In this document: one piece after another, positions 10,130-20,061 of the stretch
Position numbering within the stretch: position 1 is the first letter of the stretch
How the letters are laid out: each line of letters opens with the position of its first letter
Assembly: GCA_018064425.1 (NCBI GenBank)
Contig: JAGHVF010000020.1
Location: 59,611 to 123,610 of the forward strand
Reading direction: 5' to 3'
Origin: Candidatus Colinaster equi
Lineage (GTDB): Bacteria; Bacillota; Clostridia; Lachnospirales; Lachnospiraceae
Length of the DNA stretch: 64,000 nucleotides
Made by a program: the position numbers and the translations under genes
The notes under the pieces: model-generated
The model's database searches: none
Told to the model about the DNA's origin: nothing
Seen by the model: only the letters and a program-made list of their open reading frames with translations

Positions 10130-11263
10130 TCAAAATGTATCAGTCTGATTAAGCCAGCGGTGATCGTAAAACAACCAGCTTTTATATGGTAAAACTCGTA
10201 TTCCTTCCGCAGATGCGGTTTTAAGAAAATATGCAAAAATAACCAATGCCACCAAAACGGTAAGCGCTATAAGCTTTCGCCTTTTATCAGCACTGTTTAT
10301 TGAAAAAATGACATTAGGTACCAACAATATCTGTGGCGTAATAAGATAGTATCCGAATCTGGTCACCAGCGGCATCCAATAGCATGACACATACAATACC
10401 AGTGCCATAATACTCATATTCAAATACATCCTGTTATCGGCTCGTGATACAATTGCCGATTTATAGCAGCAAGCACACAGAACTATCACCATTATAATTC
10501 TTGCAATCATAGGTGCGTTCTCGGTGAATGAATGTATTTGATCCACATATATCGTATCCTTGTATGACGGATAGAGCAACAGTGCAAGCTCCATCACTTT
10601 ATCTCTGAATACATATATACCTGCCCCGCCTAAAGCAACGGCAATGTACATCCATTTATTCCACGGAATACGTGCAATCAAATACAACGGAATAACAACA
10701 AGCACACTCTTGTGAAATGTTGCCGCTATGGCAATAACCAGAACAAACTTAATTATTTTCTGTATTGTATCTTCCTTAATGTCCACTAAAAATCTTGCGG
10801 CGTAAAGAGCAAGGGCTAAAGCAAAATAATATCTGACTGTATTAAATGACCTGAAATATATGCCAAGCAACATAAACAGCAAAAAGCTAAGCGCAAAGCA
10901 ATCACTGCCATCATACATACATTTAAGGAAAATCAACACAATTGCCGCACCAAACACTCCGAACATCAACAAGTAATTCTCAGATCCAGATAACGTATAC
11001 AATATGCGCACTACCAGATTATATCCGGGTTCCGTTACCACATATCCGCCCTGAAAAATCTCATGACACGTTACCACATACGTACCGTAATCATTGCCCA
11101 CTTCGATACGTAGTGCAGCCAGCAAAGTCAATATAGTGAAAATGGCAGCGATACACAATGTATTGAGTACCCTCTGCCTATCAGCATGTCCTATATATGC
11201 AGTTTTTCTGACAAGGCAAGCCACACCTATGGTGATTGCTGCCACCAACATATACAAAATCAT
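10130..11263 (-). CDS. EpsG-like / Wzy-type polysaccharide polymerase
   Basis: Polytopic membrane protein with AALRIEVGNDYGTYVVTCHEIFQ ... EPGYNLVVRILYTLSGSENYLLMFGVFGA, the EpsG family pattern. Confidence 0.8.
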   Translation of the reverse strand: MILYMLVAAITIGVACLVRKTAYIGHADRQRVLNTLCIAAIFTILTLLAALRIEVGNDYGTYVVTCHEIFQGGYVVTEPGYNLVVRILYTLSGSENYLLMFGVFGAAIVLIFLKCMYDGSDCFALSFLLFMLLGIYFRSFNTVRYYFALALALYAARFLVDIKEDTIQKIIKFVLVIAIAATFHKSVLVVIPLYLIARIPWNKWMYIAVALGGAGIYVFRDKVMELALLLYPSYKDTIYVDQIHSFTENAPMIARIIMVIVLCACCYKSAIVSRADNRMYLNMSIMALVLYVSCYWMPLVTRFGYYLITPQILLVPNVIFSINSADKRRKLIALTVLVALVIFAYFLKTASAEGIRVLPYKSWLFYDHRWLNQTDTF

Positions 11264-12033
11264 TTAATACAAATTCCTTTTTTCATTAATCTATACGCAT
11301 CCGAAAATGAACGTTCCTTAAGCATTGTATTCTTGTTTTTGAACAAAAAACGCAAAGCTAAAATGTATGCCATACTGCCATACATATAATGATACAGAAC
11401 TCCCCTGTCATAGAAGAATTTATCCGTATATCCTTCAAACCATGTACTTGGACGCGGTACCTCTTTTCCAATATGTATGGGAAGTGCCCATATCTTCATA
11501 CCGCCTTTAACACAATCCTGAATAAAAAGACTGTCTTCACCGTTACTGTATTTTGCACCACCGCCAAAAAGCAAACTGTAGGTAATATTTCTGTCATGAA
11601 TTGCTTTTGTTTTACATGCAAAACTATATGCGGGATATCTTCCGCAATTCAATCTGTGAATTTTTGTCTCAGCCTGAGTATAATATGTGGCTCTATCCGC
11701 CTGCACGTCTACATTAAAAAGCAACATATCCGCATTTGGTCTATCCTCAAATGCTTTGATGATGCTATCGGCATATCCGTCCTCATAGACTATATCTTCA
11801 TCGGAAAACAGTATGATATCAGCATCTGCTCGAAGCAATGCATTATTTCTGCTCAGTCCCACGCCACGTTCCGCAAAAGAATAGCACTTGATTGTATGAC
11901 CGTTATATTCATATTCCGAATAATCATTGCAATCACATTGGTTAATGACAATTGCGTCAGATTGAAGATTCATCTTCTCAGCCACACCGGCTGTATTCAG
12001 TTGTACACCTGACACTAATGTCTGTAATCTCAT
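11260..12033 (-). CDS. Glycosyltransferase family 2-like
   Basis: GVGLSRNNALLRADADIILFSDEDIVYEDGYADSIIKAFE resembles the GT2 nucleotide-sugar binding region. Confidence 0.75.
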   Translation of the reverse strand: MRLQTLVSGVQLNTAGVAEKMNLQSDAIVINQCDCNDYSEYEYNGHTIKCYSFAERGVGLSRNNALLRADADIILFSDEDIVYEDGYADSIIKAFEDRPNADMLLFNVDVQADRATYYTQAETKIHRLNCGRYPAYSFACKTKAIHDRNITYSLLFGGGAKYSNGEDSLFIQDCVKGGMKIWALPIHIGKEVPRPSTWFEGYTDKFFYDRGVLYHYMYGSMAYILALRFLFKNKNTMLKERSFSDAYRLMKKGICIK

Positions 12034-12944
12034 TACATCTTCTCCACTTTTCCAAATGCTGCTGCCGCAATCTTTATGTCTTGTTTTGACATTGTGAACA
12101 CAATCTTATCAATGTTCTCTACAGGTTCTTTTCCTTTTTCGAAAATAATAATCACACCTTTTTTCTGTCGCATACTGTCAAAGCCTGCTACGGAAAATGC
12201 CAGTTTTGATGCCTCAATAATATAATAGTCTTCTATATTACCAAGTATATGTGAGATATTGGTATTAGCCTCCTCGGTACCCATCACGCCCAAGAAAGGA
12301 ATTCTCTCATAACGTGCGTACCATTCTCTCTCCGTATATATGGCATCGTCAAGGCACATTACAATGAGTACACCAAATACGCTAATCACCAATCCGATAA
12401 TGGCACCGAGTAACGCCGCATTGACATCTCTGTCATATTTATCATAAACAACCACATCAGCATCAGTCCATATATCAATCGAATCCAACATATCCGTCAC
12501 CTGTGCAAAATGTACAAGTGCTTCTTTGTAAGCATCCGATATTTTTCTAACCACCTGCGGATCTTCATTCTCCACATTCACTGTCAGAATTCTGTAATCA
12601 CCCAACATCTGACCGGACACACTGTCGAGTATCTGCTGCTTTGTAATACCGTCAGTAAGCGTAAGAGCATAATCGGTGATAGGATCATCTCTAAGTATTC
12701 CATCCCAAGTATATGCATTGTAATAGTCAACGCTGTTAATGAATTCTTCAAGATTGTAATCTATGCTGTAATCATTACTGATTCTGTAGCAGGTATCACC
12801 AACAATGTGACTATACGTAAAATATATTCCGCCACCCAATATCGCACCTATTGCAGTTATTACTGCAACAATCCATATTCTCTTAACAAACTGCCCAAAC
12901 AGTCTTTTCAAATCGATTGAATGTATTGCACTGTTAGTTAACAT
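12033..12944 (-). CDS. Wzz/YveK-like chain-length determinant (no kinase domain)
   Basis: N-terminal TM (IWIVAVITAIGAILGGGIYF), extracytoplasmic segment, C-terminal TM (ALLGAIIGLVISVFGVLIVMCL); sits upstream of a sugar transferase context. Confidence 0.7.
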   Translation of the reverse strand: MLTNSAIHSIDLKRLFGQFVKRIWIVAVITAIGAILGGGIYFTYSHIVGDTCYRISNDYSIDYNLEEFINSVDYYNAYTWDGILRDDPITDYALTLTDGITKQQILDSVSGQMLGDYRILTVNVENEDPQVVRKISDAYKEALVHFAQVTDMLDSIDIWTDADVVVYDKYDRDVNAALLGAIIGLVISVFGVLIVMCLDDAIYTEREWYARYERIPFLGVMGTEEANTNISHILGNIEDYYIIEASKLAFSVAGFDSMRQKKGVIIIFEKGKEPVENIDKIVFTMSKQDIKIAAAAFGKVEKM

Positions 12945-12956
12945 AATTACCTCTTC

Positions 12957-14327
12957 CTACTTTTTGCTTGCTGTAACCTGATTGGCATCAACGCCCTCGG
13001 TTGCCTCAGGACTAAATAATATCTTTAGCGTTAACATCATTAATTTAATATCCAACCATACACTGTAATTCTCAATATAACTAAGATCCAATTTCAATTT
13101 ATCATACGGTGTTGTATTGTATTTTCCGTACACTTGCGCATATCCTGCCAAACCGGCCTTAACTCTCATTCTGAATGCGAACTCAGGCATGTCCTCGATA
13201 TATTGTGCAATTATCTCCGGGCGCTCCGGTCTGGGACCGATAAATGACATATCACCCTTCAGAATATTGAACAACTGAGGCAATTCATCAATTCTCACTG
13301 CTCGAATAAAGTGACCAATCGGTGTAATACGCGAATCGTTCTTACTTGCCAATCGTGCAACACCGTCTTTTTCAGCATCCACTTTCATTGAACGGAACTT
13401 GAGAATCTTGAATTCCTTTGCGCCGATTGTACATCTAACCTGCTTATACAAAACAGGACCGCCGTCATACAACTTGATTAATATAGCGGTAATCAACATT
13501 ATCGGAGATGTAATCACCGCAAGTATAAGCGAGCAGATAATATCAATACATCTTTTTGCAAATCTCTGCTCAACCTTAAGATTATACTCTCGTGTTAAGA
13601 AAATCGGAGTATCAAAGAGATGCAACGGGTCAGAGCCCTTAATTATTACATCCGAAATCTTTGGCATCATATATACACGTATATTTCTTGCATATAAGAA
13701 CTTAAGCAATGTATTTCTGACAGTTGCCGGAACATCCCAGAGTACCACTCCGTCATATTCCTTACTCTGCATCTGATTATACAAAGTCTCTCTATCTTCG
13801 CCCATATACATGAGCTTTGTAATCTTATACTTATCTTTTCTGGTTGCAAATTTTGCCTGAATATCATCAATAGGATGATCGCCATATACAAGTAACAACT
13901 TTCTTGGTGGGAAAAACCACCTATACATACGATTACCCAGGAATGTCCATATTGCCGCAAAAGCAATCTGAATAAGAGACATGGTAAATAACGGATCGCC
14001 CTTGACCAATCTTATTTCCATCAGTGATATTTGTAAATAACTTACTATATCAACAATTACAATTGAAAATACCTGTGAAATAAATACATCTACAGGTTTC
14101 AAATATCCTATCTTCAAACCACCGAATGTGCTTGTAAAGAAAAACAGCAACACCAAATAGACAAATACCATAAGTAAATGTCCTTTGAAATAGAGCTTAA
14201 CATGCCATACCAGTCTGCCATGATATACCTCTACCCATGTATATGCATACATTGCCGTCAGAATAGCCACTCCCAGCAAACTCCACAACAATATAAGTGT
14301 TCTTTTTAATGTCTCTTTTGCACCCAT
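12957..14327 (-). CDS. Exopolysaccharide polyprenyl glycosylphosphotransferase (initiating sugar transferase)
   Basis: RCIDIICSLILAVITSPIMLITAILIKLYDGGPVLYKQVRCTIGAKEFKILKFRSM ... GDMSFIGPRPERPEII. Confidence 0.93.
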   Translation of the reverse strand: MGAKETLKRTLILLWSLLGVAILTAMYAYTWVEVYHGRLVWHVKLYFKGHLLMVFVYLVLLFFFTSTFGGLKIGYLKPVDVFISQVFSIVIVDIVSYLQISLMEIRLVKGDPLFTMSLIQIAFAAIWTFLGNRMYRWFFPPRKLLLVYGDHPIDDIQAKFATRKDKYKITKLMYMGEDRETLYNQMQSKEYDGVVLWDVPATVRNTLLKFLYARNIRVYMMPKISDVIIKGSDPLHLFDTPIFLTREYNLKVEQRFAKRCIDIICSLILAVITSPIMLITAILIKLYDGGPVLYKQVRCTIGAKEFKILKFRSMKVDAEKDGVARLASKNDSRITPIGHFIRAVRIDELPQLFNILKGDMSFIGPRPERPEIIAQYIEDMPEFAFRMRVKAGLAGYAQVYGKYNTTPYDKLKLDLSYIENYSVWLDIKLMMLTLKILFSPEATEGVDANQVTASKK

Positions 14328-14359
14328 AATAACCTCATTAATCTATATTCTGCCATCTT

Positions 14360-15115
14360 CTACAATCTTCTGACAGTGGCTCTGTACGCCCATCCGCAAA
14401 AATAGAAGCTGCTTTTAAGTATACCGAGTCCTTCTACATTTCTGTACAAATTCCAAATCCTTTTTATGGCAAGCATCTTATTGCTTGATAATGACGTACT
14501 CGGTCTTCTGTATATAGCCAACACTTCGTCTATACCATACGCCTGCACTCCGCTACGCAATATTTTCCACCACGTTGCGGTATCTTCACTCCCTACACAT
14601 GGCATATGTATCATATCTTTATCAAGTTTTTTCATATCAAACATCACCGTAGTGGTAAATATAACGGTTCTTGATAAAGCCTGCTTATATGTAAGCGTCT
14701 TTGGGACATGTACTACACGTCCTGTCGGAATAGCATTCTCATCACCGAATTCATATCCGGTAAAGGAAAAAGCTACATCCTCCTGTTGCATATAGTCATA
14801 TTGTTTCTTAAGCTTATCGGGCATCCATACATCATCCACATCAAGAAATGCTATATATTCACCCTTTGCTTCATCTATTCCCCTGTTTCTGGCACCTGCC
14901 GCTCTATCCTTGTTATCATCAAGATAAACAGGATGAATTCTTGCATCCAATTCACCTGATGACTCAAGTCGCTGAAGCAATTGTCTTGTGCCATCGGTAC
15001 TACCATCCTCAACAATAATCCATTCCCAGTCGGTATACGTCTGACGAAGCACCATATTAATGGTATCATCAATATATTCAATTGCATTATATGCAGGTGT
15101 AACAATACTAATCAT
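14360..15115 (-). CDS. Glycosyltransferase family 2
   Basis: MISIVTPAYNAIEYIDDTINMVLRQTYTDWEWIIVEDGSTDGT. Confidence 0.92.
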   Translation of the reverse strand: MISIVTPAYNAIEYIDDTINMVLRQTYTDWEWIIVEDGSTDGTRQLLQRLESSGELDARIHPVYLDDNKDRAAGARNRGIDEAKGEYIAFLDVDDVWMPDKLKKQYDYMQQEDVAFSFTGYEFGDENAIPTGRVVHVPKTLTYKQALSRTVIFTTTVMFDMKKLDKDMIHMPCVGSEDTATWWKILRSGVQAYGIDEVLAIYRRPSTSLSSNKMLAIKRIWNLYRNVEGLGILKSSFYFCGWAYRATVRRL

Positions 15116-15130
15116 ATAATACGCTTCCTA

Positions 15131-16057
15131 TCACAGTTCATCTTTAATCAAATATATAGGTCTGTTTTTTACCTCAAGATATGTCTTGGCCAAATACTGA
15201 CCTATAATACCAATACAAAGCAATTGAACACCGCTGATAAGCGAAATAATACATATCATTGACTGCCATCCGGTAGTCGGATCATCCCAGAAAAATGACC
15301 TGATTATTACAAAAAGAATCAATATTCCTGCTAAAACGCAAAAGAATATACCCATAAACGAAGCAATTGCAAGCGGTGCTGTTGAGAAAGCAACAATTCC
15401 TTCCAAGGAATACATAAATAAGCTCCAAAAGCTCCACTTAGTCTCTCCCTTTGCTCTCTCAACATTCTCAAATTCTACCCATTTGGTCTCGTATCCTACC
15501 CAACCGAAGATTCCCTTGCTGAATCTGTTATACTCACCCATAGAAAGAATTGCATCCACAACTCTTCTGGACATCAGTCTGTAGTCTCTCGCACCGTCCA
15601 CGATATCAGTTTTGCTAATCTTATTCATAAGTTTGTAGAACATTCTGGCAAAAAAGCTTCGAATCGGAGGTTCTCCTTTTCGATTAACTCTTCTGGTCGC
15701 AACCGAATCATAGCCTTCCTCGATATATGACCACATCGTAGGAAGAAGCGACGGCGGATCTTGCAAATCCGCATCCATCATCACAACATAATCACCCTTT
15801 GCTTTCTGAAATCCTGCATATATTGCCGATTCCTTACCGAAATTGCGCGAGAAAGAAACAAGCCTTACTCTGTTATCCTTTTCATGAAGTTTCTTCACTT
15901 CACTGACAGTCGCGTCCTTTGATCCGTCATCAACATATATTACTTCCACATCCAATGATTTCTCTGTAAAAAACGGTTCGTTTTTCATCAATTCTTCATA
16001 GAAATACGGAACATTTTCTTCTTCGTTATAACACGGTACAATTACACTAAGTAACAT
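15131..16057 (-). CDS. Glycosyltransferase family 2 (GtrB/DPM1-like) with two C-terminal TM helices
   Basis: LSVIVPCYNEEENVPYFYEEL ... GDYVVMMDADLQDPPSLLPTMW; C-terminal TM pair. Confidence 0.92.
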   Translation of the reverse strand: MLLSVIVPCYNEEENVPYFYEELMKNEPFFTEKSLDVEVIYVDDGSKDATVSEVKKLHEKDNRVRLVSFSRNFGKESAIYAGFQKAKGDYVVMMDADLQDPPSLLPTMWSYIEEGYDSVATRRVNRKGEPPIRSFFARMFYKLMNKISKTDIVDGARDYRLMSRRVVDAILSMGEYNRFSKGIFGWVGYETKWVEFENVERAKGETKWSFWSLFMYSLEGIVAFSTAPLAIASFMGIFFCVLAGILILFVIIRSFFWDDPTTGWQSMICIISLISGVQLLCIGIIGQYLAKTYLEVKNRPIYLIKDEL

Positions 16058-16071
16058 TTCCTTCTCCTTTT

Positions 16072-16845
16072 TTATTTGCCAAGCTTATATATATAATAAT
16101 TATCAGTCTGCTTATCAATTTTATACGCACCCTCTGTTATGGACGCGCCCTCAAACTTCTTTACAATAACAACATCACATGCATATTCATAAGCCTCAGC
16201 AAATATCTGTGCTTCATTCGATGCAGGTTCACGCATCATATAACACAAATTAATGATATCATCATCATATTCATCCATAATTCCCAAGTCCATACCCGGT
16301 GTCCACAGATTCTGTCCGTATAAAAGCGGAACATTTTCTCCGTACGCCGAAATAAAAGGAATAATTGATTCATCTGCAAGTACACAACTGTTTGCATTCT
16401 CACCGGCATATGACACTACAGTCATTTTTTCATCGTCATAGGAATTGGCTTCTGTCATTGTATCGCCGCCGAATACGCCGAAAAGATTACCGCAAATTGC
16501 AATAAACAAAAACAGAACAACAGCAACAATATGTCGCTCTTTATAACCCTTCAAACCGGTTATGAGTTCAGCAATTGCATACGGAATATATACAAGTATA
16601 GGTACCAATACCGTTAACGGCTCATAACTTTGCAATACAGGAAATACCTTCGATAGTGCCCATACCGTCAAAGGATTGGCCAAAACAAGCACGAGCACAA
16701 TAATCGGATACCATATAAAATATCTGTTTTTTTCCTTATTTAACGAATATAAAACAAATATACTGATTGCAAAAATCAAAAAGTAACTGCCTTCCAATTT
16801 ACTGTTTTGAAAGAAGGTGTACATTGTAGCAGCAACATTAGCCAT
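16072..16845 (-). CDS. Membrane protein of unknown function in the polysaccharide operon
   Basis: Start ATG at 16845 (MANVAATMYTFF) preceded by AGGAGGTGAGCACA; several TM helices plus a soluble C-terminus. Confidence 0.65.
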   Translation of the reverse strand: MANVAATMYTFFQNSKLEGSYFLIFAISIFVLYSLNKEKNRYFIWYPIIVLVLVLANPLTVWALSKVFPVLQSYEPLTVLVPILVYIPYAIAELITGLKGYKERHIVAVVLFLFIAICGNLFGVFGGDTMTEANSYDDEKMTVVSYAGENANSCVLADESIIPFISAYGENVPLLYGQNLWTPGMDLGIMDEYDDDIINLCYMMREPASNEAQIFAEAYEYACDVVIVKKFEGASITEGAYKIDKQTDNYYIYKLGK

Positions 16846-17893
16846 TGTGCTCACCTCCTCTTAAACGTAACAGTAAGCATACAGAAGCTATAGCAGTTGC
16901 AATCAGGATAAGCAAAGCTCCTGTTGCGATTCCCGTAAGAAATACAGAGCTGCATAAGCACAATAATATCTTCAGTACATTTACTATTTTGTATCCTTTT
17001 CGTGTTGCAACAATGCCCGATGCTTCCCTGTACCAGCCAATCATTACGGACAATACATACGGTAATGCGACCGCAGCCACAATGGCATCTCCCGCATATC
17101 CGTACCACAACAGCTTTTCACCTATTGCACCGCTAAAATAGTCTCCGCTAAGAATCAATCCGCCCAAAAAGATAGAAAACAAAATTGTCTCACGTCTATT
17201 ATGAAAAATGGGAGCAACAACTCTCACGCAGGCAAAATACGTACAGAGGATTGTCTGCACTGTCAATACAAAAAAGAGCAATAGCACTTCATCTACACCA
17301 AATATCTCGCAATAGTATGAATAGTAAGTAGGCAACGATATAAGCTTACGCATCGGAATCAATCCAAGTGTGTACGGCTGACTGGTAATCGGATTATACT
17401 CATTAATTGTACCGGTCGCTAACGTTGTACGTACCGTTTCAATCATTATATCGCTTCTAAGATACGGTATCAGTGTCCACACACGCGCCACAATAGCAAT
17501 ACCCACCAGTACGGTCGTTATACACAGCATTATTTCCTGCTTACTCGGTTTTCTTTTGTAAGTATTCTCTGTCTCGCCTTCGCCAAGCAATGCACTATGT
17601 GCAACCAGTCCTTTTGATAACAGAATATGTCTGATAATATTCAGACACAAAGCAATTGCAAAAACCACAACAAGTCCTACGGACATATCCAAATAAGCGT
17701 AGCAGGTATCCTGGAAACCGTATCCTAATTTACTGCATATCAGAAAAACTAAGCCCTGGAGCAAAAACACAAAAAAGAAACCTATCAGATATGTCTCAAT
17801 CTGACCGGTCTCTTTCCTATTTGTTATTGTCCTTAATATATATCCTGCCATATATGGCAGCACAAAAATAGCAATAATTCCAACTATGTTCAT
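16838..17893 (-). CDS. Polytopic membrane protein, DUF6077-like
   Basis: 351-aa ORF, many TM helices; stop overlaps the downstream start (ATGGCTAATG context). Confidence 0.55.
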   Translation of the reverse strand: MNIVGIIAIFVLPYMAGYILRTITNRKETGQIETYLIGFFFVFLLQGLVFLICSKLGYGFQDTCYAYLDMSVGLVVVFAIALCLNIIRHILLSKGLVAHSALLGEGETENTYKRKPSKQEIMLCITTVLVGIAIVARVWTLIPYLRSDIMIETVRTTLATGTINEYNPITSQPYTLGLIPMRKLISLPTYYSYYCEIFGVDEVLLLFFVLTVQTILCTYFACVRVVAPIFHNRRETILFSIFLGGLILSGDYFSGAIGEKLLWYGYAGDAIVAAVALPYVLSVMIGWYREASGIVATRKGYKIVNVLKILLCLCSSVFLTGIATGALLILIATAIASVCLLLRLRGGEHNG

Positions 17894-17991
17894 TGGACTA
17901 CCTCTAGTATCTGCATACGCATAATCTCGTATATTTTAGCACATTTTGAAGAGTTTTGTCCACTTTGTCGGTTGTTCACACGTTCACATAC

Positions 17992-19080
17992 CTATAAGAA
18001 TTTCGAATATGGTGTACCATCCATAGCATCAATGAATTGCTTGACTTCCTGCGCCTTTGATTTGTCGCACACCAATACCACATCGTCCGTTTGAGCAATG
18101 ACAAGATTCTTTACCCCAAGCGTAGCAATCAATTTGTCCGAACATGCCCCGTATAAGATACAGTCTTTCGTATCAATAGTGCATGCATCGGCCATTCTAA
18201 CATTGCCCCATTCATCGGTTCCGTACACCTGCTCAAGCGCATCAAAACTACCGACATCATTCCATCCAAAATCGCCTTCCAGCATCAGAACATTATCCGC
18301 TCTCTCCATAATACCGTAGTCAATACTAATCTTTGGTATCTGTGGGTACAATTCATTTATTACATCAGCCTCGTTTGATTTACCCATTGCATCACCGATT
18401 TTTACAAGATATTCATAAATATCCGGCAACAAACGCTCAAAGTATTGCAAAATCGTACTTGCTTTCCATACAAACATACCACTGTTCCATGCATATTCGC
18501 CGGACTCCAAATATCCTTCCGCTGTCTCAAGGTCAGGCTTCTCAACAAATTCCACCACCTTACGCGGTGTATGTATGACATCAATGTCATATTTCATATC
18601 CGTATTCTTTATATAGCCATATCCCGTGCACGGAAAAACCGGTTTGATTCCTACTGTAACAAGCGCATTCGTCTGCTCTGCCAGTGTAACGGCATCCTTC
18701 ATTACAGATGTATATTCGACTTCATTTTTAACAAAATGATCACTGGGAACAATGACCATAATGCCGTCTTCGTATTTGCGCACAATCTCCATTGCGGCAT
18801 ATCCAATACATGCAGCGGTATTACGTGCAGCCGGCTCGCCCAGAATATGGTCGGCCTTAAGTGTTCCTTTTGTAAGTTGAATCGTCATATCACGATGCGC
18901 CATACTGGTGACCACCATGATATCATCTTTATCTACGATAGATGACAACCTGTTTGCAGTATCCATAACCATAGTGTCTTTACCGGACAAATTAAGAAAC
19001 TGCTTAGGTCTGCTCTTTCTGCTAAGCGGCCAAAATCTTGTTCCGCCACCGCCTGCCATAATTACGCCGTAAGTTTTCAT
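17992..19080 (-). CDS. manC: Mannose-1-phosphate guanylyltransferase
   Basis: MKTYGVIMAGGGGTRFWPLSRKSRPKQFLNLSG ... FVEKPDLETAEGYLESGEYAWNSGMFVWKAS. Confidence 0.93.
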   Translation of the reverse strand: MKTYGVIMAGGGGTRFWPLSRKSRPKQFLNLSGKDTMVMDTANRLSSIVDKDDIMVVTSMAHRDMTIQLTKGTLKADHILGEPAARNTAACIGYAAMEIVRKYEDGIMVIVPSDHFVKNEVEYTSVMKDAVTLAEQTNALVTVGIKPVFPCTGYGYIKNTDMKYDIDVIHTPRKVVEFVEKPDLETAEGYLESGEYAWNSGMFVWKASTILQYFERLLPDIYEYLVKIGDAMGKSNEADVINELYPQIPKISIDYGIMERADNVLMLEGDFGWNDVGSFDALEQVYGTDEWGNVRMADACTIDTKDCILYGACSDKLIATLGVKNLVIAQTDDVVLVCDKSKAQEVKQFIDAMDGTPYSKFL

Positions 19081-19098
19081 ACAAAACATCTCCCGATT

Positions 19099-20049
19099 TT
19101 ACATTCTTGCCGAATCAATGTTCTCTCTAAACCAGTCATATGCAAGTTTAACACCCTCTTCAAGCTCTACCTTGTGAGTCCAGCCGATAGAATGCAGCTT
19201 ATCAACATTGGTAAGTTTACGAGGAGTACCATCCGGCATATCCTTATTCCATACTATTTCGCCTTCATATCCTACTGTCTTCTTAACAGTCTCAGCCAAT
19301 TGCTTAATCGTTACTTCTTTACCCGTTCCGATATTGACATGCTCGAGACCGTCATAATGCTCAAGCAAATATACACATGCATCTGCCATATCATCCGAAT
19401 ACAGGAACTCTCTTAATGGTGTACCTGTTCCCCACAATTCAACTGTCGGTGCATTATTCACCTTTGCCTCATGGAACTTTCTAATCATTGCAGGCATTAC
19501 ATGGCTTCCGCTAAGCTCATAATTGTCATACGGTCCGTACAAATTGGTTGGCATACAGCTGATAAAATCATCACCGTACTGCATCTTATAGAATTTGCAC
19601 ATCTCAAGGCCGGATATTTTTGCAATAGCATACGCTTCATTGGTTACTTCCAACGGACCGGTAAGCAATGCACTCTCAGGAATCGGTTGAGGTGCCATCT
19701 TAGGATATATACATGTACTTCCAAGGAAAAGAAGCTTCTTAACCTTATAATCATGACAACACTTGATTACATTACACTGAATCTGCATATTCTCGTATGC
19801 GAACTCTGCGGGTGTACTCTGATTGGCATTAATACCTCCAACCTTAGCTGCAGCAAGTACAACAACGTCAGGTCTTTCTTTTTCAAAAAATTCTCTTACG
19901 TCTGCCTGATTCGTAAGATCAAGCTCCTTATGTGTACGTCCGATTATATTTGTATAACCGCTTCTTTTAAGTGAACGCACAATTGCGCTTCCGACAAGTC
20001 CTCTGTGACCTGCAACATAAATCTTATCATTCTGTGTTAAATTAGCCAT
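19099..20049 (-). CDS. fcl: GDP-L-fucose synthase
   Basis: [20 protein letters not shown] ... [11 protein letters not shown] ... [47 protein letters not shown]. Confidence 0.95.
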   Translation of the reverse strand: MANLTQNDKIYVAGHRGLVGSAIVRSLKRSGYTNIIGRTHKELDLTNQADVREFFEKERPDVVVLAAAKVGGINANQSTPAEFAYENMQIQCNVIKCCHDYKVKKLLFLGSTCIYPKMAPQPIPESALLTGPLEVTNEAYAIAKISGLEMCKFYKMQYGDDFISCMPTNLYGPYDNYELSGSHVMPAMIRKFHEAKVNNAPTVELWGTGTPLREFLYSDDMADACVYLLEHYDGLEHVNIGTGKEVTIKQLAETVKKTVGYEGEIVWNKDMPDGTPRKLTNVDKLHSIGWTHKVELEEGVKLAYDWFRENIDSARM

Positions 20050-20061
20050 ATTAACTCCTCT

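Noticed and set aside
16838-16854. Possible frameshift splitting one membrane protein into 16072-16845 and 16838-17893
   Set aside because: The downstream gene has its own strong RBS (AGGAGG-8 nt-ATG) overlapping the upstream stop, so translational coupling of two genes is more likely.
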